NCBI GenBank assembly: GCA_034401795.1
Contig: CM067370.1
Span: 105,317,387 to 105,381,386, forward strand
Length of the DNA stretch: 64,000 nucleotides
DNA from: Chaetoderma sp. LZ-2023a
Lineage: Eukaryota; Mollusca; Caudofoveata; Chaetodermatida; Chaetodermatidae
Direction of reading: 5' to 3'
Position 1 is the first letter of the stretch. Each line of letters starts with the position of its first letter. Positions 10,771 through 21,887 of this stretch are shown here, piece after piece. Position numbers and translations under genes: made by a program. Below the pieces are notes generated by a model. That model did no database searches, was not told where the DNA came from, and saw only the letters and a list, made by a program, of their open reading frames with translations.

Positions 10771-11005
10771 TTAACCCTTTAACGCTTATATCAGCCAAAA
10801 AACCCAGCTTCCGCTGTGGTCTTGAGAAATGTCAATTTGTAGACCAAAAGAAGACTATTTTTGAAAATTTACAACTAATGACTGGCTCGATAATGGAGCC
10901 AGTCATTCCAGTTGTAAATTTTCAAAAATAGTCTTGGTCTGCAAATGGACATTTTCTATAAGAATATTGAAATTTTCTTGAATACATTTGATGGTTAAGG
11001 GTTAA
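10771..11005. repeat. Hairpin-A element (MITE-like)
   Basis: Bounded by TTAACCCTTTAACGC and GGTTAAGGGTTAA. The inside is a long palindrome: AAGACTATTTTTGAAAATTT, then ACTGGCTCGATAATGGAGCCAGT at the centre and the mirrored arm. Short internal repeats such as GTCAATTTGTAGACC pair with GGTCTGCAAATGGAC. This is one of about twenty copies in the window. Confidence 0.88.
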
Positions 11006-11159
11006 AGAAAAAGCCTAGGCTAGCAATAGCTTTCAGTTAAATTATTAGTGTTGAATGGCTTGTATTCAACACCTGACCACTAGCTTTGAAAAAGCTTCCA
11101 GTTGAAATCTTGATAAAGTCTCAGATATAACATAGAAGTTTTGCAAAACAAGGTGAAAT

Positions 11160-11235
11160 GTACTGTTGAATGTTTTGAACATAATTGGGTTGGATGATCT
11201 TCCAATTCACCAGAACATTTCTTACATCGTGTTCA
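11160..11235. repeat. Hairpin-B element, degenerate copy
   Basis: TGTTGAATGTTTTGAACATA and the later GTGTTCAAAATTGTAC are remnants of the hairpin-B arms; the centre is shortened. Confidence 0.55.
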
Positions 11236-11411
11236 AAATTGTACAGTAGAAACTAACATATTTCTGTTTCCGTGAGTTGTACTGTAGCTGGCTATAAATC
11301 TTACTTTTGCATCCAAATGTCATATTTTGAGGCTGACCATGCCAAGCTATTGTCCTCTACTCTTGTAACAATTTAATGGTGAAGAGTGATCCAGAAAATT
11401 GAAACATTTAC

Positions 11412-11577
11412 TTAGTGAATGTCCATTTGCAGGACAAAGAGAAAGCTATTTTTGAAACATTACCACTGGAATGACTGGCTCTATTACCGAGCCAGCCATT
11501 CCAATGATAAACTTTTAAAGAATCGTCTTCCTGGCCTGCAAGTGAACATTCCTCACGATCACTGCAGGACCCATTTG
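11412..11577. repeat. Hairpin-A element
   Basis: GAATGTCCATTTGCAGGAC opens the left arm; the centre is GGCTCTATTACCGAGCC; the right arm ends CCTGCAAGTGAACATTC. Terminal TTAACCC motifs are degenerate. Confidence 0.85.
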
Positions 11578-11845
11578 TGGCCAGGTTGACCATTAACCAT
11601 TCACTGGTCAAATTGGCCCAAATCAACATTTACACTGGCAGGGACAGACCTACCCATTCACCAATTCGCTTTTGTGAATAATTTTCACGGTTGGTTAATA
11701 AAATGTCAAAATGGGCTAATTCACTGGCTAACGATTTTACATGTATTTTGGTCGGTCAGTTCCTCTTAAACGATGATGACACATCTAATTCTATCCAATA
11801 TTTTATTTCTTACATGACATACTGGTCATCGCTTACTTGGTTATT

Positions 11846-13210
11846 AGCTCACCTGGCCTGAAAGGCCAAGTGAGCTTATGCTGTGGCGCCCGTCCGCCGT
11901 CCATCAACTTTTGCTTTAAAACGCTACTCCTCCTTAACCAATAGCTGAATCTTAGCTAAATTTTGGTCAAAGGATGCTATTGTGTTCGGATCCGGAACTT
12001 CCATTTGGAATTTTTTTCATAAACTTTTGGGGTCAAAATCTTAAATTGCCAAATTGCTTCTTCTCCTTACCCGTTTGACCGATTTCAATCAAATTTGGTT
12101 GAAAGGATCCTATGGTCATAGGTTATAGAACTTGCATTCAGAATTTTAATTCGTAAATATTTTGGATGAAAAACATAGATTTTGTAAAAAAAATTTCCAA
12201 AAATTGTCAAATTGCTTCTGCTTACCATTTTGACCAATTTCAACCAAATTATTGGTCTGAAAGAATCCTATGGTCATAGGCTCTTGAACTTCCATTCAGA
12301 ATTTTGTTGCGTAAATATTTTGAGTGAAAAGCCTAGATTTTATTACAAATTTTTCCGGAAATTGTCAAATTGCTTCTTCTCCTTACCCGTTTGACCGATT
12401 TCAATAAAATTTGGTCGTAGGCTCCAGAATTTCCATTCAGAATTTTGATTCATCAATTTTTTGGGTCAAAATCTTAGATTTTATGAAAAATGTACCGGAA
12501 ATTGTTAAATTGCTTCTTCTCCTTACCATTCTGAGCGATTTCAATCAAATTTGGCGAAACGGATCCTGTCGTGATGGGCTCTAGAATTTTCATACAGAAA
12601 ATTGATTCATCAATTTTTTGGGGGGTGAAATCTTAGATTTAATTTTAAATGTACTGGAAATTGTCAAATTATTTCTCCTTACCATCTTGACCGGTTTTAA
12701 CAAAATTAGGCTGAAAGGATCCTATAGCCATAGGCTCTAGGCCACCCATTCAGAACTTTGATCATCAATTTTTTTGCGTGAAAATCTGAGATTTTATGAA
12801 AAATGTACCGGAACTTGTCAAATTGCTACTCCTCAGCTGCTTGACATATTTCAACCAAATTTTACTAATGAATTCTATGGTGGTAGGCTCTAGAAATTCT
12901 ATTCAGAATTTTGATTGATCAATTGATTGATCAATTTGTTAGGTGAAAATCTTAGATTTTATGAAAAATTTACCAGAAATTGTCAAAACGCTGCTTCTCC
13001 TTAGTTGCTTGGCATATTTCAACCAAATTTGGCTAGAGTGACCCTATCAAGGTAGACTAGAATTTCTATTCAGAGCTTTGATTGGGCAATTTTTTGGGTT
13101 GCCATCTTGGATTTTCCGAAAATTCCATCAATTATCTACACGTATTTGAATGCAAATGGTTCAAATGTTAGTGGTCCAGGTGAGCGCCACAGGCCCTTGG
13201 GCCTCTTGTT
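11846..13210 (+). repeat. A-family element with internal tandem units, complete ends
   Basis: Starts with a hairpin, AGCTCACCTGGCC-TGAAA-GGCCAAGTGAGCT, and ends with CCAGGTGAGCGCCACAGG, a GGCCC-TTG-GGCC hairpin and TCTTGTT at 13210. The start GCTCACCTGG and the subterminal CCAGGTGAGC are exact inverses. The inside is about ten irregular units of roughly 110-120 bp with the phrases ACCGATTTCAACCAAATTTGG, CCTATGGTCATAGGCTC, CATTCAGAATTTTGATTCAT and AGATTTTATGAAAAATGTAC. Nothing codes. The layout (inverted subterminal repeats, central minisatellite, 3' stem-loop) is like Helentron-derived HINE elements, which is an inference. Confidence 0.85.
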
Positions 13211-14583
13211 AGCCTTAAGATCTAGGGGGATCATAAAGGATTAGATTGGTAGATTATTGGTCAGTCTAAGAAAGTCCAGATTTGGCTAATGAAATCCCAA
13301 AATAGGCTAATTCACTGGCTAATGATTTCAAATGAGTGGGTCGGTCCCTGCACTGGTCTTGTGAAATGTTCATTTACAAGGGCAGGAGAAAAATGTTCTT
13401 GAAATTTTATGACTGGAATGACTTATTCAGCAATTTAATATGAAAAAGTGTAACCTTTCTTGATAAAATTTAACTATTAGAGGGTTAAAATGTTATTCAA
13501 CTTAATTAACTACATGTGACACTTTGTGGGTTTACTCTGTCTCTCTGTTGTTCATTGACTCTCTGCTGAGCTACACATGTATGTATCATCTGACGTTTTT
13601 TGATTTTGATACCAGGTGAAGTGAGATACGTCAGTATATGCTTGATTGACAGATCAAATCCATTCATGATGCAAATGGTCTTAAATTTCTCATTGTGAGG
13701 AAACAGCATTATATTGATTCATCAATAAAGCATAAATCAACAAATAAAGATCATTTGGGTAATCAACCGTCCAGGCATTTGTCAATGTACAGCACTCTCT
13801 GAAGTCATAGCGCTATCGACCTGGGATATCCACTTGAATAGCATGATCCAGTAAACATAAGTCAAGTGTCTGCTTAGGTGGATGCTATCGTCAGTGTTCA
13901 AGTTCATATTTCATTCTTTTATACGCTTGACCGTATTAAGAGTTAGAGTATAAATAAACAAGACTTGTCAAGATGTGGGAATAGCTTCATGGCTATCTTT
14001 TAGGAAGATCTTCTAGCAATTAAGCTGCAGTAATGACTAAAACAGTTCAACAAGATGATATATGTACATCATCAGCAAGCGAGCATCCTCTGATCAGAAT
14101 CGTGCTGTTAATTATAATAGAGGGATCTGATCTGCCACTCAAGTATCTGGTATCATAATCAAATACATCGCATGTTTGCTGACATCACTATGATAATAAC
14201 GTCATACTCTGTATAAGCTCTGTCACAAAAATTTAAAGGTCCTTCACAACATTGTATGAATTGTATTGTAATTTAATAAACATTCTATTGAATATTTTGA
14301 ACCTAATTTAAGGGGGGGGGGGGGCTGTTGTGAGCTGTAGACAGCAACATCCTAACCCCAGTATTGTCTAATGGATTTAACATTATAATAGCTAAATTTG
14401 GTCAAGAAAATTAAAATATTTGCATTTTGAATGTCCATTTGCAGAGTGAGGTTGCATCTGGCTTCAGCCTGAAAGGGTTAAGACATCTGAAATGCCCCAA
14501 TGATTTACCTGGAAAATGTTAGTATAATATGTACACGAAGTCTTGAATTAAATTAGTAAAATGTCAAGTCGTGAACGAATTGA
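13211..14583. other. Non-coding stretch with poly-G tract
   Basis: No exon or domain was recognised. A 13-base G run is at 14312-14324. Around 14130-14280 the text (CATCACTATGATAATAACGTCA, CTCTGTATAAGCTCTGTCA) resembles 41740-41830 and may be the left part of an E-family repeat. Confidence 0.5.
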
Positions 14584-14589
14584 GGAATC

Positions 14590-15296
14590 CAGTTTTAACT
14601 ATTCTCCGACCATCTCTAACTAAGCCCCACCCACGCGTTACCTGTGTTGGGATCAATCGATCAATCCCCAGGCTCTGAATTTCAATTTCCAATTTCAATT
14701 TGATGGCAGCAACAGCGCCAAGTCAAAATAGTTTCAAAATATTAAGCAGCATGTTTATTAAATAGTAAAGCCATACAATTCGTACAATCTGACCATGCGT
14801 ATTAAGCATTTAAGACGGACTAAATTGAGTCATTCATGACGTAATTAATTATGATGTCACGCCACCTAGTTGATTACCTCATTTCATTGGCTGAGAAATT
14901 AGGTAGCAGTAAAAAGGTTAATCTGTGAATAGCAATTCTAACATTCCATGATCATGTTTAGGGGACCTTTCCAATGTATCCATCCATCATATGACATCAT
15001 AATTAACAAAGTGGCATGTAGAATGACATCATAGTTAATTACAGCATGAATGACTCGTACGAATTGTATGTCTTTACCATTTAATAAATATTCTGTTGAA
15101 TATTTGAAACTAATTTGACTGCGCTGTAGCTGCCATAGGCAGCAACAGCACACAGTCAAATTAGTTTCAAAGTATTTAACATCTTATCTGTACAGCTTTC
15201 TGGAAATTGATAGCCAGGGAGTTCAGGGATCGATCGATCCCAACACGAGCGAGCTGTGGGTGGAGCTTAGCTAGTGATGGCCATAGCTAAAACTGG
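14590..15296. mobile_element. E-family element, 707 bp, with ~40-bp terminal inverted repeats
   Basis: CCAGTTTTAACTATTCTCC at the left is mirrored by ATAGCTAAAACTGG at the right, and the inverted match goes on inward through TAAGCCCCACCCA against TGGGTGGAGCTTAG and the GATCGATC/CCCAACAC segment. A hairpin-B palindrome (15093-15181) sits inside. No transposase is encoded, so it would be non-autonomous. Related ends occur at 38.5, 42.0, 43.2, 44.2 and 50.6 kb. Confidence 0.72.
15093..15181. repeat. Hairpin-B element, near-complete
   Basis: CTGTTGAATATTTGAAACTA, then ATTTGACTG, the centre GCTGCCATAGGCAGC, and the mirrored CAGTCAAATTAGTTTCAAAG with TATTTAACA. This is a clean stem of about 35 bp. 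Confidence 0.88.
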
Positions 15297-16739
15297 AAAG
15301 GGTCATTAGAAACTTAATGTTAATAAACACTGGCAATATAGTAAGAGAGTGGTGAAATAAAACTTAGCATTCTGCAGCATAAGGATTAATATAAATTTCA
15401 ATATTCACCAGTCAAAAGGTTCAGAAAATCAAAGATGACTGGATTGAACCAAATTTGGGTTGTAAGTTACTCATATGAGTGCGGATTGCCAGACGATATT
15501 GTAGTTTATAATGTGGAATCGAAGAACAATTCAGATTTTGGAATCGCCAATCTGCATGATTAATCCCTATAGGGTCCAACGTGTGCAGTTGGTGTATCCG
15601 GTACTTCTCCTGTTCTTTCCTGTTTGTAAATTTATTGCCTCAACATTTTAAGCCTGGAATGCTAAGATTTTCTTTTTACAAAAGTCTTTCTTTCAGGAAA
15701 TGATATTTGTAGGTCAAAAGAAGAATGTTTTAGAACCCATACCACTGGAATGACTGAAACATTCATTTGTAAATCCAAAGAAGTATTTTAGAAAACTTAA
15801 TGAATGCATTGAATGAATGCATGGTTTTACAAAATAAATTTCTCAAAACCAATAAAGTGTAAGCAATTTCTTTTGCGTACGTGAAATATTTTAAAGTTCC
15901 ATATTTCATGCTTGCACTCAGAAAAATATTACCCACCATGTCCCAGAATGTGTACTTTAAGAGATGAATATAATGCATGTTCAGCGTGCTCCCTGTTTGT
16001 GGCTGATCAATGCCTGATGTCTGAATGCCTGCATTGTAATTCGTATTTCTCCGCTCATGCAGTATTAGTTTGACATTCTGGTATTGAAAAATTGTTTTCA
16101 TGTAATTACAGACTATTATTATATTATAAATGGCATCGACAGATAACGCTCACTTTATGCTGAGATGACAATTATTACTTAGACTATGATAATTTCAGAT
16201 AATTTGGTTAATTATTCTAAGAAATGGAAGACTGAAATGATGAAGTATGGGATGCGCAGATTGAAGCAGTCATTCCAGCAATAACGTGGAGAAATTACTC
16301 TCTTCTTGGCCTGTAAATGGACATTCATTAAGCACAATTTTCTTGACCAATCTTGACCATTAAGATGGTTAATATAGATTTGATGAGTTTACATTAAATA
16401 AATCTCACTGATCAATATCAAAATGTGAATTGTTACAGAGTCAGTACGGCGGAGGTTTCTTGGCATGTCACGTAGCACATCAACTTATCAACCAAGGGTA
16501 GCCATGAGTTTTTCTCATCACAGAGATAAGTTAATGCTTTATGTGACATGTCAATTTCTCACATGTTTAACCCTTTCATGGCTAAAGATTGTTCTTTCTT
16601 CCCCTGTGAAAGGTTGCGGATATCCATGGACAAACTTGCATCGACATTCACGGATAATAAGAGATATCCAAAGATACTTGTGCATGGGCAATCATGGACA
16701 TCCAGGGATATGAAATGGAATGGGATATTCATGGACAAT
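15297..16739. other. Non-coding stretch with decayed hairpin fragments
   Basis: Half-copies of hairpin-A are at about 15690-15785 and 16265-16330. Around 16610-16735 the words ATCCATGGACA and GGATATCCA recur several times. No exon was recognised; open frames here show no domain. Confidence 0.5.
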
Positions 16740-17500
16740 TAAATGCTCAGAGATCCTAGATGTACTGCACCAGGCCAGTTGTAATGAAGATGAGTGTGAG
16801 TAGTGAGACTACTCATCTTGCAGAGCCCAAGCTCTGAGTACGGGTCAACACGGTAAAGTGTGCAAAGTTTGAGACATCAATCGACTCCCAACTGGGAGAT
16901 GGCCTATCCCATGGGCTTTTCATCAACTACCTTGCTGCTGCATTGAAAATTAGAATCTGTGTGAAAGTTCCACAAGACCCCCCCCCCCCCCCCCCCAGTG
17001 TTCAATACTGGGTATACCACTAGAGATGGAATATGATGATGATGTGGACTTAGTAGACGAGGCAAAGAAACCCCGTGACAAACTACCTATAGCTGCAAGC
17101 AAACTAGAAATTGAGAATCTCTATGAATAAATCCAAAATAGAGTTCGCCCTTATGTACCTATTGACAAAGCATGAAACTAAAGAAAGCAATGATCCACTT
17201 CGTGTCGGGGAACCACGGAGGAAAAGTAAAATCCTGGGCTGACTGCTTTGCAGTACTGCTGACATTGCTGCACACTGTCATGGGGAACATAGCTTTCCAG
17301 TCCATCAGGAAGCTATGGATTCATAGATCAAGGATGCGATAGACAAAAAGCTTACGTTTACACAGTGCAACCTGCATATCCTTGATGCTGTATGACTGTA
17401 CCAGCTGGGCAGCTCCCAAGGCAGCTCTAGATAAACTTGAATTACTTGATGCCTGCCACTGCAAACACCTCCACACCATTACTGGACACATGATCAGACA
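16740..17500 (+). pseudogene. LINE (non-LTR) reverse transcriptase fragment, plus strand
   Basis: The text opens with CSEILDVLHQASCNEDE, matching RSKILDVLRQASCNENE of the minus-strand LINE at 46 kb. It continues KFETSIDSQLGDGLSHGLF (RT motif B region, usual GSPQGDG), then a poly-C run (16978-16996), then DVDL of the motif C area, IAASKLEIENLYE, and from 17382 MLYDCTSWAAPKAALDKLE and ACHCKHLHTITGH. Stops and shifts are frequent. The LINE text breaks off near 17500 where A-family repeat begins. Confidence 0.85.
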
Positions 17501-17504
17501 AAAA

Positions 17505-19595
17505 TTCATGAAATATCTAGGCCATGAGCTGAACCAAGTTTGTTCAAGAGGACTTGATTGGCCAAATAGTTTGGCGCCCATTTTGGATGGCCTAGATTTC
17601 GCGCAAACAACTAATCCAGAACCGCTAAATGGATTGGGACAAAATCTGGGAGATATGATTAGGGCATAAGGCCCATTAAAGTTTGTTCAAGGGAAGTTGA
17701 TACATCATAAAACATGGCTGCCATGGACCAATCAAAATGTAGCGTGTGTAGGGCTATGTTAGATTATTTTATTTTGATGAATTTTGGAGCTGGAATTGGT
17801 TTTATATAGGTTCTTGTGTATGCTGATTTCAAATTTGCCGCTTTCAGATCTGTTGGACGAATGGTTTGGTGCCATCTTGGATCATTTTTCCGCCAAAAAC
17901 TCCCATACTAAAGCAATGGGAAATTAAAAATGTCTTCTCGAGTACCACTGGGCCAATTTCAATTATATTTGGCAGGCTCAATCATTAGGGCATAGAGATT
18001 CAAGTTTGTTCAAACGAAGCAGATCGGCTAATTTGCCCAAATGTTTTGGTGGCCATCTTGGATGACCTAGGTTTCGCGAAAACAACTTCTTCAGAACCAC
18101 TGTACGGATCAGGATGAAATTTGGCAGATATAATTAGGGACTATGGGCTATTAAAGTTTTTCAAGGGAAGTTGATCCATCAATTAACATGGCCGCCATGG
18201 ACCAATCAAGATGTAGCCTGATTGGCAGCCATATTGAATATCCTTATTTGATGGATTTTGAAGCCAAAATTGTTTTTATATAGAGGTTTTGGGGGTATTC
18301 TGATTTCGAATTTACCATTTTTGAAACTGTCAGATAAACGGTTTGGCGGCCATCTTTGATGATTTTCCAGCCAAAACCTCCATACTAAAGCAATGGGAAA
18401 TTTCAAATGTCTTCTCTAGAGCCACCTGGCCAATGTCAAGTATAGCTTGCAGAAAGCTTCCTTATGGCATAGAGATCCATGTTTGTTCAACAGAGCTGAT
18501 CGACCAATTTGGCTGGCGACCATCTTGGATTTAGGCCAATTTTTAGAAATGTCTTTAAAAATCTCCAAAGCCGCTTGAGGGATCTATACAAAACTGCCCA
18601 AATAGTTTAGCGCCCATCTTGGATGAGGTTGGTTTCATAAAAACGACTTCTCTAGAACCGCTGGAGAGATCCAGCCGAAATTAGGGAGATATGATTAGGG
18701 ACTAAGGGCTATTAAAGTTTGTTCAAGGGAAGAAACATGGCCACCGTGGGCCAATCAAGATGTAGCGTGTTTGGTGGCCGTATTGGATTTTTTTTATTTG
18801 ATCAATTTTGAAGCCACAGTTGGTTTTATATAGGTTTGTGGGTACGCTGATTTCATATTTCTACTTTTGGATAAATGGTCATCTTGGATTTTTTCCCTGC
18901 CAAAGAAATGTCTTCTGGAGAACCACTTTGGCAATTTCAAGTATATTTGGCAGGAAGCATCCTTAGGCTGTAGAGATCCAGGTTTTGAATTTAGAATAGG
19001 TCGAGAAGCGAAACCACTTGGGGGATTAATGTGAAACTCAGAAAGCTTCATCTAGGGGAGCAGCTGAACCAAGTTTGTTCAAGAGAACCTGAAGGGTTGC
19101 TTGGCAGCCATCTTGGATGGCCTAGTTCTTGTTGCAATTCTGGCCAAAACCTTAGGATTCTATGTTGACGCAATGACCTTTCTAGTTGAAATACCTATGT
19201 TCCAGGTGAGCGATACAGGCGGTTTGGGCCTCTTGTTCTAGTGGCCATCTTGGATTTTCCAGAAATCCCTTAAAATGCCACTGTTCCTTAATCAATGGCT
19301 CTATTTCAATGATACCTGGGTGGAATGATCCTATCCTGATCAGCTTTAAGATCTTAGATTTTCCAAAAATTGTCAGAAGACTAAATCGCTACTAATACGG
19401 TTCAATATCAAACAAACTAGGGTGAAACGACCCTATGACGATAGGCTTCCATAAATCAAATGAGAATTTTGATTGGTTAATTTTTGTTTGTGGCCATCTT
19501 GGATTTTCTGAACATTGTCCATCATGTCTATTAGATGCAAATCGTTCAAATGCAGATGTTTCAGGTGAGCGCCACAGGCCCTTGTGCCTCTTGTT
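17505..19595 (+). repeat. A-family repeat block, two 3' ends
   Basis: Repeats the long A-family unit (roughly 600-700 bp with CATGGCCGCC, GGTGGCCATATTGGATTTT, CCATACTAAAGCAATGGGAAAT, GGCATAGAGATCCA) more than once. One A-family 3' end is at 19237 (TCCAGGTGAGCGATACAGGC plus GGGCCTCTTGTT). A second is at 19595 (CAGGTGAGCGCCACAGGCCC, TGCCTCTTGTT), suggesting one copy lies inside or against another. No complete 5' hairpin is seen. Confidence 0.75.
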
Positions 19596-20285
19596 TAAGA
19601 ATAATCGTGATTACTCGATTAATCAGTCTGGGTACAAATTACCCAGATATAACAACAAAGAGATATGAATGACAAAAGCTGTAATGGTGCTTAGAAATGT
19701 CCATTATTAGGCTAGCGTGATTTCACGATTTAATCGAAAATCACGATTTTCTACGATGTAATTGAAAAAAATCGAAAAATCGTGGAAAAATTGAGCAGAC
19801 TATTAAGATTTTAAAACTCATCATTCAGAGGTAAAAGAATACAGTTATAATCCATTCGCGCATGTATCCGTTGTGTGTTTTCTTGATCGCTTCACGCATG
19901 TGTTCACTAAGTCCTAATCAAAACACAAAGCTCTATGGTAAACCAGCTAACAATAGCGAGGTAACACCTTTGTCATTGAGAAAACAGCTAGTTACTCCGT
20001 CGAATCGCCATATAATTTCTTTCTTTCGCTGCAGATCTGAGTCTGTCATGAAATACCAAGTATATACTTATTTGCAGAGAGTTAGGCAATAATCACTGAA
20101 CATAATTCTTTTTAATTCTTTTAGCAATTTCAGGCTGTGTACTAATTTTTCCCTTTTGATTCGGTTGTCATGCCTAATTAAAGAAAATAATGCAACAGCA
20201 TTCCAGAATGTTGTATTTTGAACTCTGCGCTCTGTTGATTACTCTTAAATGTAAATCGTACATTCTGAAAGCAACTGTAAACTGC

Positions 20286-20424
20286 ACTATAGGACGAGTT
20301 TACGCCGTTACTATCGTAGCTACTCAAAGCTACTGTCCTATGTATATGGATTGCGCGGTATCTCCCCAGGTACTAATATTAGCGTCTTCGTGCTACTCGG
20401 GTAATGAATTAAACTCGTCCTACA
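20286..20424. repeat. Small element with inverted ends TAGGACGAGTTTA
   Basis: TAGGACGAGTTTA on the left and TTAAACTCGTCCTA on the right enclose about 110 bases with no coding potential. Only one copy was noticed. Confidence 0.45.
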
Positions 20425-20803
20425 AAGGGAGGCTATAAGCGGAAGCGGGATTTATATTTTTACTCGACGACATTTTATGTAAAATTTTGATGAAATAAAC
20501 AATGTTTATTAAACTATACGCAATATTTAGGCAGTCCCAATTAATAATTTCACTCCCGCAATGATGGATATAAGGTATACATTAAGCATAGACATAGGAT
20601 GGTAAGAATTTGTCGCATGAAATTGTGTTCTAATTTTGTGCTACTTTTTGTATCATTTTCTAGAAATTCGAAGTCCCAGTTTTAATGACTTGTCACGTTA
20701 CGCCAGTTTATACTTTTGGGAATATGTACCTGCGATTTAATCATAAGTCTCAATTTCTTTTATAAAATCGATCCCAATGTTTCAAAGCAAAGATCGCGCA
20801 ACC

Positions 20804-20945
20804 CTATCCATTTGCAGGCCAAGGTAAGACTATTTTTGAAAATGTATTATGGAATGGCTGGCTCAATGCTCAGGCCAGTTATTCTAGTGATACATTTTCA
20901 AAAATAGTCTTCTCTTGGCCAGCAAGGCAAATGGACATTACATTC
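20804..20945. repeat. Hairpin-A element
   Basis: CCATTTGCAGGCCAAGG and AGACTATTTTTGAAAATGTA on the left, GGCTGGCTCAATGCTCAGGCC at the centre, and TACATTTTCAAAAATAGTCT with CTTGGCCAGCAAGGC on the right. Confidence 0.88.
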
Positions 20946-21812
20946 GCTGAGCAGAATGTAAATTTTCATGACCGATCAAGTATTTAAAGAGTAATTAAAA
21001 TTAAGGCGTTGAAATATATTATGCAATAGATATTTATTCATGTAATTGCGAAAAGCCTACTGTCTAATAACTGCTAATACCGCTCTATAAGAAAGTTGGT
21101 GTACATTTAGGAATCATAATGTCTCACTGAAAGCAACAACTTGCAACAACATTGTTTCCAAAGGAAACAAATTGTCATCCATAAAAGAAATAAACTTAGG
21201 AATATGAGATTCCATTGGTATACTTTTAACCATTTGATGTTAAAAAGAGCCAGTCATTCGAGTGGTAACTGGTAAGTTTTATAAAATACTATTGACGTAG
21301 CTGAGAAATGGACACTTCTCAAGGTCACTGTAAAAGCCATTTTGGCCGGCCTGATCATAAACGCATTTTATTGTGCAATTAGAAATTTCAATGTTGCTTC
21401 TAATGAAGATCTTCAAGAGAGCTGTGCAATAAAACCATTTACATGTATACCAGCAATTCTAAGGTGTGCAAAAACCCTATGATGGGTGAGGAAGGTGAGG
21501 ATGTGAAATATCTAACTATAATATGCCACCATTTTCAAAGGTTCAAAGGTAGTTGCTTTTAAAACTAACTTACATGTAGTTTATTTTGAGGAGCTTTCGT
21601 ACATAAATGTGCTTCATCAAGGCCTGACCTAATGAAGCACATTTGTGTGTGAAAGCTCGTCAAAACAAATTAAGTCAGTCTTAAAAGGTACTATATTTAA
21701 ATCATATTTTTATTGTCTAGATACAGATTCATATGGCTGCCTAAAGTTTTTATAATTTTGTCGGTAACAATTGCTGAATAAATGATGATACTATATTTTA
21801 TTGTAATTTCAG

Positions 21813-21887
21813 GTACGAGAGAGGTTACGTTTAGCGTTGGAACGGGTAGCACAACTAGAGGAAGAACTCGCCAGTGCCAATCAAGAG
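21813..21887 (+). CDS. PPFIA: Liprin-alpha exon (25 codons, coiled-coil)
   Basis: The acceptor is TTGTAATTTCAG and the donor is GAG|GTACAA, giving an exon of exactly 25 codons, phase 0 at both ends. It encodes VRERLRLALERVAQLEEELA plus SANQE. This matches the conserved liprin-alpha segment known in vertebrates as VRERLRVALERVSLLEEELA. Liprin-alphas are cytoplasmic scaffold proteins of the synaptic active zone and cell cortex. Their N-terminal coiled coils mediate self-assembly and binding to partners such as RIM and ELKS, and C-terminal SAM domains bind LAR-type phosphatases. The heptad pattern (L, L, V, L, L) fits a coiled coil. The exon is too short to be significant alone; the later exon at 59125 in the same frame and phase makes the call firm. 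Confidence 0.88.

Larger units (their letters stand above)
19596..21812. other. Intron sequence before first visible exon
   Basis: The first 200 bases are rich in TCGTGATT/AATCACGA words, as at 40.6-41.0 kb. A small inverted-repeat element (20286-20424) and a hairpin-A copy are listed separately. No exon encoding the residues that precede VRERLRLALERV in liprin-alpha was found. Confidence 0.5.
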
